Of a DNA stretch of 64,000 bases, positions 12,912 to 26,400 are shown piece by piece. This stretch comes from Mesodorylaimus sp. YZB2_4 (lineage: Eukaryota; Nematoda; Enoplea; Dorylaimida; Dorylaimidae), in contig JASANH010000357.1 in the NCBI GenBank assembly GCA_030248295.1, positions 62,001 to 126,000 of the forward strand, given 5' to 3'. Numbering within the stretch: the stretch's first letter is position 1; every line of letters starts with the position of its first letter. A program made the translations under genes and the position numbers. A model generated the notes under the pieces. It was not told the origin of the DNA and ran no database searches. It worked only from the letters and a program-made list of their open reading frames with translations.

Positions 12912-13456
12912 AAACCTCGTCATCCCGCCCAGTTTTTTTTGCTTTTCATAAAATCAATAGTAGAGTACAGCTTTTGTCTTTTTTTGGCGTTTCCTGGGCT
13001 CCAGCAGAAGATCGTGGTTGCGTGTTGTTTGTTCTTGGGTGCATGAGACTCGGATGGTCTAGATCACTGCGACGCATTCGCCAGTTTTCAGGACGATGGT
13101 TGATGTATTTTTGTATTTTCTATATTAGCCTAGTATTGTTTAAGGTGATATGCATGACCGTAACCCCCCTATTCTCCCCGAGTATCTATATTAGTGCCGT
13201 GTGCATTTCATAACCGTCCTTGGCTCTCAACCTATTTTGTGATCCCATGATATCTGTCCGTGCTAGGCTTATGTTAGACCTGAGTTTTCTGAGTATACCG
13301 AATAATACATTCTAAGCCTTCTAGTAACGTCATTCTTGTCCCGGGGGAGAGTTGTTTGAACTCGGCTAGTTCCTTGCGTAAAGCTAACCATTTGCTCTGG
13401 ATCAATAAACGCGTTTTCCCTTTGAACAGCCGCAGTCATGGCAACAGGGGACGTTA
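12912..13456. other. Convergent 3' intergenic region, antizyme / LACTB
   Basis: Holds the antizyme 3' UTR, T-rich around 12930-13200, and the end of the LACTB transcript. No coding frame with recognisable content and no clear poly(A) hexamer on either strand. Confidence 0.55.
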
Positions 13457-16400
13457 TCATGCCGCCTGCACAGCACTGGATCGATCGAATATGTCAGCCA
13501 GTCTCACAGCTAGTTGGGCCACTCCGCCGCATCCCTCCATGTTCATGAGGACGGCCACCGCCAGGGAGCCCGTTGCCTTCTCGTTGCGAGGTCTAAGCAG
13601 CAAAACGGACGTGGCTCCCACGGCACCGCCCGTATGGCCCACGAAGAACTGTCCATCACCGCGCAGACTTCGATCGGGCGCCACCGACCATCCCATGGCG
13701 TATCTGGGCTCGGACGCCCGAGCAGCCGGCACCTCCTCGACCGGCGTCCAAATCGTGCTCATCGTTCTTCTGTCCAAGTAGCAGTCGCTCATGCGTGCGC
13801 CGTCCGGACATCGCTCGTAGAAGTAGAGCAGGCCATTCGCGAACGACAGCAGGTCCCCCACAGTCGACACCACCCCACCACCGGCCAGCTTGTACGAGTT
13901 ATTGACCGAGGGCACGTTCACCAGTCGATGCCCCCTCCCGCTACGACCGTAGTAGCTAGAAAACAATCAATCGATATCCGTGCCCACAACTACTGATCTG
14001 GCCCCACCTCACGCGGTTCGGAATGAGTGGGCCATTTTCATCCAAATACGTCGTCCTCATACCAAATAGGGCGAACAGGTCCTTGAACAGCTCCGCGAAT
14101 TCCCTTCCACTCGCCCCCTCGAGTACGGCACTAACGAGCGTCCAGCCATGAGTCGTGTACAAGAACTTCTCCCCTGCAAACAAATCATATGCGCGCACGT
14201 AATCGATCGGGCCAAGGCCCCCCCCCCACCCGTCAAACCAGTCCAAACCAAGCACTCACCCGGTTTGCATACGAGGGGGTCATCCTTGAACATGTGCAAG
14301 GCCTCATCGATCGAATCGTATTGCTTCTGATTATAAAACTCTTCCTGCTCCAAATCCGTTGCTTTTTGCGGCTGCTTGGCTGGTTCGGCGACAGGTTTCT
14401 GACATGTCGGGCACACTTCCTTAAAAGGCCATGGCATTTAGCTCATCGGAACGAGTCTAATATAAGCTCTTTGACATATTAATAGGCCATCGTGCTCTTT
14501 GAAAGATGATAGCGAAGGAGTTCGCACTGGGTCCACTTACAGTGCCTTATCTACTATCACCCCGTGGTGCGTCTACAAGGCCTGAGTAGGCCTGACCATA
14601 CCGAGCGCCTTCGCATGTTATGCACCCAACAAGGCCTGACACAACATTGCTCTTTGACAGCCCTTTCCCCGGGTGGCTGAGATGTATCCCGTTCCGAGCA
14701 CTGCCTTTAGTGCCAATCGATTCTTGACGTCAGTGCCAAGTGCGAGCACACACGAATCCTAGTTCTAAGGTTTCCACGGGCTGTTTCACTCGGCCTGTGA
14801 TGAGCCTGTTGCAAGAGCCTAGCACTTGGCTGAAGTGCATTCGAGCACGTAGGCCCAGGTACAAAGTACATCGGCCCGCGCCACACCAACATCTCCTGTC
14901 GACTTATATAAGATTTACAAAAATCCGCCTGCTACAGCGGGGCATATTCATCATGCCCGCGCGCGTTACCTTATTCTGCATTCTCGACACACCCACACAC
15001 TGCCCGTCTCATGAATACACCGAGCAGGCAGCACGTGCTCAGTCAACTAAATTAGACCCAAGCAGGCAGCACATTAGCACGCGCCACACGGCACTGCCGG
15101 GGAGACTGATAACACGCTCCTGTCATGTTGTCCAAAGATCATGTGATAAGGAATGAAACAAGGGGTGAAAGTGGCGCTCACGATCCGTCCGTCGGTTGCA
15201 TAACATGATAACAGACCAAACACGGAGACGAAACGCGTGTCCGCATTGCGTCAGGGCAAAGAACAGTTTTCAATATTATACGGTCCCCAAAACTGGCCCG
15301 CGTGATCAGCAAGTTTCTACTGGTTGGAGCAGCCGAAAATAAAACTGGTTCGTACTTATATTGAGCAGTTATTTTTGGTGCTCCTATGCCTGACTAATAA
15401 GGTCACACATCCCCGGCTATCACCCTCGATCCCATTCCAAGGGTCGTTACATGACATGGTAAATCAGGGAGGCCATCCAAGATGTCAAGCACCCTTATGA
15501 GCCCTGGCCAGCAGAGCCTATTAGCTATGCATGAAACCCCGATCGGCTAACACGCGACACCTAACGCTTTCCAATTTGGCCTTCCCCAGCGAAAACACTC
15601 GTTACGTAAAGAGGTACCATTTGCGCCGACGGGTCGCTGGCACCCGTGCTCTTCTGATTGACAGCGTCAGCGGTTGTTGTGGTTGGATCCGGTTTCGTGT
15701 AGTGACGGATGCCACCCAAATGACTCACCAGTTGCCGCGTGGTTATAACAACCTGCAAACAAGGACCTAAATTAAGTCCCAAAGAAAACAACAACATCAC
15801 GCACCTTCTCCCCGTTGACTTCCTTTTCTGGAAATGAGGGAACGTATTTTTGAATAGGAGCGTCCAAATCGAGCAAACTGTCCTGCATCAGTTTAGCCAC
15901 TAAAGTCATCGTTAGACTTTTGCTAATCGAAGCTATTCTCATGGCCGAGTCGCCAGTGCAAGGGGCCAGATTTTCCACATCGGCATACCCGTAACCTGGA
16001 AGACAGGAAATACACACCAGACCGCTTGCTTCCTGGGATATCAGCATTCGGAGGGGGCCCGACCCAGGATACAAGTGGGGTTTCACAGGATGCCGAACAG
16101 GGTCTCTGCCTACTCCATAAGCCATATGATTCGGTCTTTCACATCGTAGAGGTCCGTCTGGTAATCGATCTTCAGCATGGAGCCAGCAGATGGGAGCGTC
16201 ACCCGTCGGGGTGATGTTAGCCAGGGACCAGGTCGGAAGACTTGATAGGCTGCCCTGGGTTTTCGCAGCGGTGCTAAAGCTCCACCAGTCACTCCCTCCA
16301 CTGTCCACAGTTCCGAGGTCCATCCAATTTTGTACCAAATTTCAACAGTGTAAACTATATAAGCATCCTGTAAAACTTATGTCCCCTCCTGGTATTGCTT

Positions 16401-17092
16401 CTTCACAGCGGTTTCACCCATGCGTAGAAAACTAACGATATCCTTTGATGATCGAATCAAAGACAGAAAATGGTGATGTGACAATCTCATGGTCAAGCAT
16501 GTTTCCTACCAAGGTAATCAGTCCTAGTAGGCGTATTAAGGGGGTTTCCGGGACAAAAACTGCGACTGGAGCAGGCAAGTCTTGCGACTATATCTACGGC
16601 TGAAGCATCAACTCTACGGGTTGTGGTCTCTCAGCCAGGAAAAAGAGTACCGATTACGCTCTCCCACTCAACATAGCCTGCCAGGCACGAGGGTTACACA
16701 AATAACATGACGAATTCAGCAAATGAATACACGAACTTCCTGAACAGCACCTCACCTGTCTTCCAGACCACTCGCCCGTTCACCGCAACTCCAACGCTGA
16801 TCCCGGGCACGCCTCTTTCCTCCTAAAACGAGACCATCCATGTCCGAACTAGCCCAGTCCCACCCCTCCTTACCTTGTACCTTCTCACAACCTCATCAGC
16901 CCTTTTTATGGCTTCCTCGAATGGTTGCTTTTGAAGCAGTGTCTGCTCGGCCTGTTCTCCCCCCTTGGCCCCTTTCTTCTCCTCACCCTTTGCCTCCGAC
17001 TGGCGATCGTGGACCAGGACGGCGGCCAGCGTCCCGGCAGCCCCGCCAAATACGAGCCTTCGGACATTCGACCACAAACGAATCGATGCCAT
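13457..17092 (-). CDS. LACTB: LACTB-type mitochondrial serine beta-lactamase-like protein (7 exons)
   Basis: Member of the penicillin-binding/beta-lactamase fold that became a mitochondrial serine protease; in mammals LACTB forms filaments in the intermembrane space. Exons: 16874-17092, 16756-16822, 15805-15995, about 15606-15752, 14260-14398, 14008-14173, 13457-13955, about 475 residues. The N-terminus is basic and hydrophobic (mitochondrial targeting plus a membrane segment near residues 13-28). The catalytic SxxK motif SISK sits near residue 118 in RIASISKSLT, and the third motif is HTGG (FFVGHTGGAVGATS). RLVNVPSVNNSYK and WTPV also match the family. The donor of exon 4 is uncertain (15606 or 15618, both phase 0). 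The intron 14399-15605 is 1.2 kb and shows no other gene; the 14174-14259 intron has a run of ten C. C. elegans has several LACTB paralogues, so orthology is not proved. Confidence 0.92.
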
Positions 17093-17418
17093 GACTAGGT
17101 GAGTCCTGAAATGAGAACACGTGCCGCGGCCACAGCACTAAGTGCAAAGTACTCGTTTCCACGAGGCCTCATCACCAACTTCATCCAGCCAAGCATAAGT
17201 CATTTCCTTCAAACCAACAACATTCACAAAAGTAGCCAATTGCAAATAAATGGAAAAGCAAATATTAAGTGCTCGAACCATAGAACAGAGCAGGGGAAGT
17301 AAGTGTCGCACTCATGGTTATCATAAGTCATGGTACACAACCGTGAATAAGGCAGCCAGCAGGGGTAAATAACCGAATAACATTTGGTCCCTTCAAATAA
17401 CATTATATATTTGCATAT
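17093..17418. other. Intergenic spacer, LACTB 5' / RalGAP alpha 3'
   Basis: Tandem spacer of 326 bp between the RalGAP alpha stop codon and the LACTB start, both on the minus strand. It must hold the LACTB promoter and the 3' UTR of the upstream gene. No distinct element recognised. Confidence 0.5.
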
Positions 17419-20400
17419 TCATGAACTTCTCACCAAGGCCTTGTGCGCTTGATTCGATTGTTGCATCTCTCCCGCGCCCGTCTTCAAAATCGAACTGAGC
17501 AAATTGCTGTACGACGATTGAGCCTGCAATCTTTCGATGGCCTGGTGCAAACTATCAAAACGATGCTCGTAGAAATTTTTATAATTGGCCGCCGAAATTC
17601 GTTTCGCTCGACTTGCATTGATGGCCGTCGATCTGACGGCCGACGCCAAAATTGGCCACGGCACCAGCATTCCATCCGTCAATGGCCCGAACTCGCCGAT
17701 TTCTGCTTTCTTTTCTATACGAATTTTGTAAAAAGGGATCTTCTCCAAAGGATACACCACGATCAGGACATCGCAGAATTCGGTGGCGATGATCGATCGT
17801 CTGTAATCCCTCCAATGCTCCGACCACACGATGTGCACTTCGTCGTTGCCCAGATGTCGTAGGTTCTTGGTCGGGTCATCGTTGGGCAATCGAGTACTCA
17901 CGTGGAACACCGTCTCGGTCGTTGCCGTTGCGTAGTAAGTCGTTGTCAAATGAACATCGGCCGACAGACCACCGGCATATCCGCAGTGACTCTTCAAATC
18001 CACTTCCCATCCCAGGGCCGCAACGAAGTCTTCGAAACCTGACGAGCCGCGTCGATTGGCCAAAATTGATTGCTTATCTTCTTGACCATCTCCAACATAC
18101 AAAACTGCGATTTTGTGGGCCTCCGTCAGCAGCAGGCCATCCAAATGTTTTAATTCCCGTTGCAGTCGCTCCGATTTGTTCTCCAAGGCCGATATCTCCA
18201 TTCGACTATGACTATCCCAATTCACCACTCCATCACTTCCCAACAGGAACTTATAACCAGCAAAATCTAAATTTCCCCCGTTCCAGCGACTCGATTTAAA
18301 CAAAGCTTTAAGATCCACCGAGTTGGCTGTTCTGGCCCTCAAATTCATTTGAGCAATGGCCGCCGAAACCGTTTCTTCACTGACAATGGTCGTAAAGTAA
18401 TACTCGCTCATCGGTTGATCCAGTCTGATCTGATTAGCGAAACACTCGGGGCTAGTCGTGTTCAAGTGCCGCATCAATCGATCCAAGCAGTCCTTGCCAT
18501 CACGCATCTCCACAATGCTGCTCGAACTCGCCTTCTTGCAACTTTGAGTCAGAGCCTGATTCAGCTCGTGCTCTCCCGCCTTCCCAATAGTGGCCGCTAG
18601 CCATTCGTTGAACGAACACACCAGCTCGGTCTTCTTTTTGCCTGCATGCATCGACCGCACACTGACCATATCCCAACACCGTCTTCCTCCACCGTGCCGG
18701 AACAGAAGTCGACTCGACCAGGATCGTTGTTGCATGGAGAAAATAGTATTTCTTTTCGAACTTAGCACCAAGGGCTTGCTAAATAGGTTTCCTGAGTTGC
18801 CCTGCTCCTCGGCCGCACTGCAGAACTGCTCTTTGATAAACGACTGCGTGTTCCCGCCTTGATTGAACTTGGAGGTCAGGAAAGTCAATAGCAGACCAGA
18901 AATCACACTGGCCGTCTTCTGCACGTCGTGGCCACCATTCCTCGACAAACACGAATAACACAATTGGACCAGTTTCCACACGACTTCTTTCGAGGATGCC
19001 GATATTTCTTGCGGGGCGAGCAACATACACCAGTCGATTAGATCCAAGGCCAACCTGGTCGAGTATTGCTCATGTTGCAATAATTCAGTCTGGCCGAACT
19101 TGAAACTTGTTAAATCCCTGAGCGATAGTTCCAGAGCCATCGAAAATGCTTGCACAACTCGCCATGTCAAGTTCATCTTCGACGATGGCAAGAATTCGCG
19201 CAGTGGTTGAAGCGTGTAGCAGATCAAGATACCAACATCGGGCCCAGCGGACGGCAAGCTCTCCAATAGTAGCTGGAATGATTCCTCCATTTCCTGGTCT
19301 TCCAACGTGCCTCCACGAGCCAGTTGATCAGCCAAGTAGAAGCCGATTCCCTTCACGCTTTCCACCTTGATCTCCTTCTCCACATTCGATCTCGCCAATT
19401 GCCGCAGAATTTGCACAATTTCCTTCTGTATAATACTACATTGCACTTTCCTCATGTCCCAGTCGTTGGCGATGCACGGGCAATATCCAACCAAGGCGGC
19501 AGACAGGCAGGCGATCGACGATAAGAATTTGGCCGCTGCGATCCGATCACTCTTCGATGCCGCATCTGAGCTAAGTAGCAAAGCAGCTCCGCGTACGAAG
19601 TCGCAAAGTAGCAACGTGCTCCCACTAGCCAGCTCGCCGTGAGCGAAAATACTTGTTCCGCATTCCGTAATGATTGTTCCAGCAAGTTCTTCCACTCCGC
19701 TCATCAAGGAATCGTGAAGAACAGAGAAAAATTGGGCCACAAGTATTCGATCGACTGACGGGGCCACGCGATGATGATTGATCATGGTTCGACAAAGCAG
19801 ACGCATAGCGATCACCTTGCTTTCGTGATAACGTTCCGACAAGTGCAGGGCATTCAGAAGCCACGTTGCAACGACCGACTGGTGAGGAACAATGGCTGGC
19901 GGCGCGATCAATTGCTGGCCTGTTCCTCGCTCCGCTTCAACGTTCTGGTTGTCCTTGATTTTGAACAGATTCTCGGTCAGCTGTTCCAACGACTGCAAGC
20001 ATCCCAAATGCAAGTCTGGTTTCTGTATTTGGTTGATATCGCCCAGGCAACCTACAAGGACCATCGTGTACATGCACATCGAGGAGCACATTTCAGCTGC
20101 ACTTACCGAGGATTCGCCTCCAAACAATATAAACTGTGGCTGGGCCACAGTCGGCCATCACGGACTCCTCGTCCACAGTTTCGGTCTCACCATTGTCACC
20201 CACTGCTCTCGTGTCTTCGGCAACCGTGAATTCTTCGCTGACACTGTCTTCGCCATCTTCTCCCGGTGCGGTTGTGGTGGCCATCAGTTCATTGTCGAAC
20301 AAGCTCTCCCTCGGGCCATCGCCTTGTCCCTCGCACTCGTTGGATGACATCGTCGGGGCACTGCTGTCCAAACTGGTGCTCCCATCCAAACTGGTTTCCT

Positions 20401-22639
20401 CTGGACTGACTGCTTGAGCTGGGCTTCCTGAAAGCAGAGACCATCAGTCACTTCAAACGATACAAGTCGTACCAAACTCACCGCCACTGTTTGCCAGCTG
20501 TCGCATGGCCGTCGAAGGAGCAGCATTCTTTCCTATGACTGCTCCCCCGATCCCAGTCACTGACACATCGCTATGACGATGGACCGTCTGTCCATTTCCC
20601 AGCTGCACAGCGGAACCGTTGGACATAGGAGAGCCCTGCACAAAGTCGTACATTGGTTTTGCTACCCCCAGTCCACCACCGTCCTGGCCGTGGGCACTGG
20701 CCACACAGGCAGCCATTGTTTTCTGCGCATCGTGCGCCTCTGGAATTTGACCTCGCGACGCACCTTGGCGCTTGATCAATTTCTGTTCCGAGAGACGTTC
20801 CAAAGGCAGGTCCAGGATGTCGACACTGTAGACTGCCACCCCCAAGGCTCTGGTGACACTCTCGACCACCTTGCCCCATTCGGATATCAGTTCGGGCCAT
20901 GTCGTCCTGGCACGCAATACATCCAGCAGCTCGTCCCACATTTCATTCGATACACTGCTGTACAGACCGCCGTAGACCCAAGCGATCAGCAGAGTTTGAA
21001 AGAGATGTCCGGAGAGACGTTGGACGAGGGTGGGCTGAGACGGGTCGACGTTGACGGGCGGTGATAAGGGGACATTCTTTTGCACCACGTCCATCAGAGA
21101 TTTCAACAAATATTGCCACGTTTCGTGCGACAGCTGACACGAATTGCAGGCCATGTACTTGAATAAGGCCAATACCTTAGCACTGATTTGCACGATCAGC
21201 GTCGCCCTTTCCTCGTCCTTGTACAAATATGGATTGTTGAAGAATGACGACAGTACGTAGATAATGGACATGTAGGCGCACTGAAGACCGGCGTAAGGCT
21301 CGGAAAGGTTAGCCAAGGAGGACGGTTCGTTGAAAAATATTGGTCGCTCCTCAACGAATAACCATTCTCGCAACGTCTTGAATACTCGGCCCATGGTCGA
21401 TGCGTAAGACAGTGGCAATAGGAAACTTTCACGGAACATAGTGAAGACGAAATTGACCATGGGTTTGCTGCCGAACAGACATTCCCGTATCAATTCGAAA
21501 TTTGGTGGCATCTTGGTATCGGCCGCACGAGGGGATGGGCTTTGCGGAAGGCCATCCTTCAATACGCCGAAACTTCCTTCCGCACTGTTCGTATTGTTCA
21601 ACGAGTCCGAAGCTTTCTTGTGACTGAAGGCGTACACAGCCACCCATCGGATGAGTGCATGACGACACGCCGTCACTGGATCGTCGATTGCGCACGGTGC
21701 CACGGTTCCATTCGCTGCCATGGCATTCCCACAACTTGTCGCGCTCATCGAAGATAATTTGGGACGAAATACATCAAACTGGACAGACGATGAGTCCGTG
21801 ACGCAAACAGAAACGTAATATCGACGTAACTTTTCCATTAATAGCCTCAAACATCGTTTCTGGATCTCCACTCGATTCCCAGACCATTGGATTTTGGTAA
21901 CATCGGCTGAAATATATTCCAGGATCTTCTCCATGCACGACTGAGATAAAGCACTTTTCGAAGCTTGGGCAGTTTTATCCCCGGATTGCGGTGACGTGAC
22001 CGGGCCCGGTTTCCTCGTCAAATAGGAAAGGGCGCAGATCGATGACGCATCAGCCACGGTTTGGCGACGTCCAAGCATGTTCTTGACGCACGGTTGTTCG
22101 CACAATTCACTCAACCACTTGTCCGTCGTCTCCCCATCCGTGCTCGCCAAGAAAGGTACCAAGCTGCTGAAATACGGGTCCAATTCATGACAACCGTGCG
22201 GTCCAACGCCCAAAATTTGATACCATTGAAGAAAAAGACGCATGGCGAATCGACGAACACCGAGAAAATTTTGCGGGTGTAATAACTGTTTCATAGCCAG
22301 TGCCACGCCGTTGTACTGCCATCGCTGTGCTATCATTTCAGGCAAATAGCAAAATATAGCCTCTAATAACCAAAAGGCGCATTCCAATTCTTGTACAGCC
22401 AATCTCGGTCCGGGATGTTGCAACGTGATCGATTCCATTTGACAAATCATTTCGTGGAACAAATGATACGTTTCGAAAGAATATTGTTCGATGAATGATT
22501 TCCTCTCGGCTACTTCGGGCATCGATTCAATAATGAAACGTAAATGTTTGAATCGACTGCTCGGATCTCGACGAAAATCGAGAAATCGTTGAAGTGAATT
22601 GAATGAATCATTTTTTGCCTTCTTCGCCCCGCCAAACAT
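17419..22639 (-). CDS. RALGAPA1: Ral GTPase-activating protein alpha subunit (3 exons)
   Basis: Catalytic alpha subunit of the RalGAP complex, related to tuberin, which switches off Ral GTPases and links to TOR signalling; the nematode counterpart is named hgap-1. Exons 20482-22639, 20107-20427 and 17419-20051 join in phase (phase 1 at both junctions) to give 1703 residues, versus about 2036 in human. The start MFGGAKK followed by SRFKHLRFIIESM and MIAQRWQYNGVALAMKQLLH matches the conserved N-terminus. The Rap/Ral-GAP domain is near residues 1499-1665: GWEVDLKSHCGYAGGL, FHVSTRLPNDD, RHLGNDEVHIVWSEH, DVLIVVYPL, VRSTAINASRA. The asparagine in HLGNDE (about residue 1562) is the catalytic Asn thumb, so the enzyme should be active. 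Only two introns in 5.1 kb of coding sequence is odd beside its intron-dense neighbours. Long plus-strand frames across it are shadows. Confidence 0.95.
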
Positions 22640-23441
22640 TTTCTCAAACTTCTCCTAAAAGCGAAAGTTTCTGAACTGAAAAAATCGCCCATTAAGCATT
22701 TGGTTTCTAACCAACACGAAATTCAATGTCACATACGATACAGCCTACCAAAGTGACTCCCCAGAGTTAGCACCATTCCCGAATCTTTTTTTATCTAAAA
22801 ACTGGTACCTACCTAATCCTACCCCAATAGAAACTAGATGGCGGAAGGCTTTGACAGATAAAAAGTACAGTAGCGTACAGTCCAGCACAAAAAGTGTTTC
22901 CATTACCTGCACTTGCATTTTGACGCTGTGTTCCATTAGTTACAAATAAACCAACATTTCAAACAACTTTACAACTTCAAATAAGTCATCGTCCACGTGC
23001 TCACACTGAATTCTTCACATTCCCGCAGTGTAATAAAACACAAGACGAGGGACATGACCGAGAGAGAGCAGCCACAAGTTCGAGATGGCCTTGGCTGGTG
23101 CCAGTCGAGTGGCCTCAAGTGCCCCAGTGTACAAACATGTGCCAATCAAATGCTGCTCACTGCCTAAAACGGGACTCATACGATTAATAAACAATTTTTA
23201 GTTATTAGCTTACCAAATTTGGTAATTAGCGGGCGATAAAACGATAGCGCCTTAAGTGGGTAGCGGTGGTCTGAAACTATAATTTACCAGTGTGCGCGGC
23301 TACTGTACTTGGGTAACGTTGGGCAATCGCGATTGTAGTAGATTGCCATATGGCCACACGTTGATTACGTTGCAGTCACGGAATACTATAGGACTTGGTA
23401 ATTGGAAGATTTTTCGATAATTTGTTTAAATCAGTGAAATA
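22640..23441. promoter_or_regulatory. Divergent intergenic region, RalGAP alpha / listerin
   Basis: About 0.8 kb between two start codons pointing away from each other; it should contain both promoters and possibly non-coding first exons. AT-rich around 23190-23240. I see no coding frame worth reporting. Confidence 0.55.
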
Positions 23442-26400
23442 ATGAGTGGCACGGGAAAGAAGCAGCGAACGAAAGGGAACGTCAAAGTGAGTCTGGTCTA
23501 CAAGCATGTGTTTGGTGTACGGCACTGTAGGCCTATACATACTGGTGATAGGTGAGATAAGCACACTGGTCACGCCTGCAGTGGGATGCTAGAAGTACAG
23601 TTACGATTTGAGTGCATAGGCTCACCCGAGGTGCCCCTTCTGCCCATTTTTGTGGCGCAAGTGGTAGGTACCAAGCTAATCCAACATGTTCAAACGTACC
23701 ACTTTCAGCCGTCTAGCAGCGCCCGAGCTGCCGAACTGCTTGCAGCAGCAGGTTATGGAATTCCAAACACGGTCGGATTCATGGGTTTCGATGCCATTCC
23801 AGCGAACGCCGTCCTTGAGGGATCGTCTTTCACGTCTGGCAATGTCGAAGAACCCGAAGACTTGGACGAGGATTTTCGAGTTGCCTTCAGGAAGGCCATG
23901 AAAAAAGATGTTGTCACGAAGACAAAAGTGAGCGTTGCTTCTAGCGGCAGCGGAGCGAACCAGTTATGTTATTTTCTTTTTCAGGCATTGCGAGAAGTTA
24001 TCGGATTAATCTCGGACAAAGAAGCAAAGACAGTTCTTGTGGCGTGGCAATGTTGGCCTCGATTGTATTTGAAGCTGGCTTTGGTAAGATTTTTTCAACA
24101 CTCGCACTTCCCCAAGTTTAACCTATAGTTAATCTAGGACGGCAATTTCAAAGTTCGAGAATTGGCTCACTCAGTTCTGGGAGCATTCGCCCAAAAGCTA
24201 AGCCGTCAAATCGCTGGTCAATTGAAGAGCGTCGTACCTTATTGGCTCATGGGTGAGCATGACTCGTATCAAGTGGCAGCTCAGGCGGCGAAGCAAACTT
24301 TTCAAGATGCATTTCCGGCAGGAAAACGGCCCCAGGTGATGGCATTTTGCAAGGAGTCAGTGATTTCAGTAAGTCTTGGATTGGATTCCAGACATGCCTG
24401 TATTCTTTTGTCAATATCTGCTCTTCTATAGCAATGTTCCCCTCTGGTGTTTTCCGTCGACGAAGCATCCTCAGCAGGCACTTCGAGGTAAGATGATTGC
24501 TCAGACTGGGGTTTGCGAAACGATGTCCTAACCCAGTGCGTTTAGTGCCGACACTACCGAGGAATCTTCTGAGACTCGCGCAGTTCGGGTATCGTCGTGC
24601 TCCTTGTGGGCTTTGCACACCCTTCTATCGACTATCACCGACGACGAAATGGTTGCATCTCAAGAATTCCTGCAACAGTCGTTGTTCTCGTTGCCAAAGT
24701 TTTGGAAATTGGGTGATAAGGCGAAACCAACTCCAGTAAGCGATGCAGGGTCATCTGACACGCCTGTACTCCCTCCTATTTTCCTCGTAGGTTCGAGTGG
24801 CATGGTTCAACCTGGTCCTGTGCCTGATTCGACGTAACCATACTGTCCTCTCTGACAAGACGAGCAAGCTAGTGCCGGTAATCGTTAACGCTTTGGAAGA
24901 AACTACAAGCAGTATAGCTGGTCCTGTATGGGACTGCTTTTCGAGCTACGTGAAAACTGATCCTGAAGTAAGAGCCTGACCTGTGGCTGTACTGACTCAT
25001 AGATAATCTTTTCTGTTAGGAATTCTGGAAGAACTGTAACTTCCGAAAGGCCTTCTTGCCTAAATTGGTTTCGACAATTCGAAAGGCTTTCGGCGGTTGT
25101 GCAAGCGCTGTTGGACAGTCGGTCGGCGTAGCGATCAAACATTTTCCCAGTAGCGATGAAACGGCTGATATCTACTCCAAGCTTTTGCCGGCCTTTCATT
25201 CCGGGTGAGTGCTTTTTCTTTACCTAATATCTATTGAATAATAAAGATTGTTTTTTTAGGTGCGCCCATCTTTTGGAGTCAAAGATCCCATCGGAAGTCG
25301 TCGCGTTCAATCGTGTTTATTGCGATTTCATAAAAACTGTATGCTCGAACCAGTCAGCAATCAGTTTCGGGAAGGAATTCTTGTCGGATCCTGATAAGGT
25401 GAGCGACGATGCGATTGTCACTGATAAGCGAGGCCTGTTCTTTTCGTTTTAGTCGCTCTACGTCCTATCTCTGTATATGAAATCATCTTCGACGATCCTG
25501 ATCCCAGATGTCTTCCGACTTCTCGCGGGTATGGTCTCGGTGATCACGGATGAATTGCCATCGAAAGAAAGCGATTTGAGCAGCGCTGCCAACGCTTTCC
25601 AATCGAATTTATATGAAGCCATCATGCTTGAATTGCATTCGAAAACGTCCGTTCCATCGTTGTCTAATCTTTTGTCGGCGTTAGAAAATCAATCGATCAC
25701 TCTCAAGGCTTCTTGCGTGGCCGCGTGTCGCGATTGTTGGAGCATGTACGAGAAGACTGGAGATGGCGATTATTTGAAAATATTTAGGAATGTCCTCTGT
25801 TGGTCGAATGACGTGCCTGGTTTTATTATTAAGTGCGAGAATACGGGTGAGCCCAGTGCTGCGGTAGAGCAGTTTTCCTCTCGACTCTTATCACGAATAC
25901 GACTACTCGATGGAGATGAGAACACTGGGGTGGAAGAAATTAGTAACGTATTAGATTGTTGTTTTATTGCAATTCCTGCCCTCGATTCGACTCAGAAAGA
26001 AGATGCTTTGAAAACACTGTGCCAAGTATGTCCTTGATGTTTTTGTGTGACGAACCCGGCCCCTCAGGACCCAAACCAGGCCTCGTCGACTATGCTCAGA
26101 AGCTCTGACGCCTTTGGTCTTTTTGGGCCGGCCCCCCGTGTCCCCCTAGCTTCGCCTATGTTGGAGACATTTTGTATTCAGGCTCGCCGATTTGAAACCC
26201 AGTACCAGCTTCTTTCGAAATTGCGTCAAGCAAAAAATGAGACTCTGCTCGAGATCATCCCTAAAACTGAGTTCGCAGCTTTGTTTTTGAACTGCTTCAA
26301 AGGCATCTGCTTGGTTTTGACTGCGGACTCGACAGGTGATGAACAGCGAAAACAGTGGCGTTTATTCAGTGAATATTTGGCTGTAACTTCGCGGCAAGGT

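Noticed and set aside
17443-22282. Many plus-strand frames up to 163 codons
   Set aside because: Antisense shadows of the long RalGAP alpha exons.
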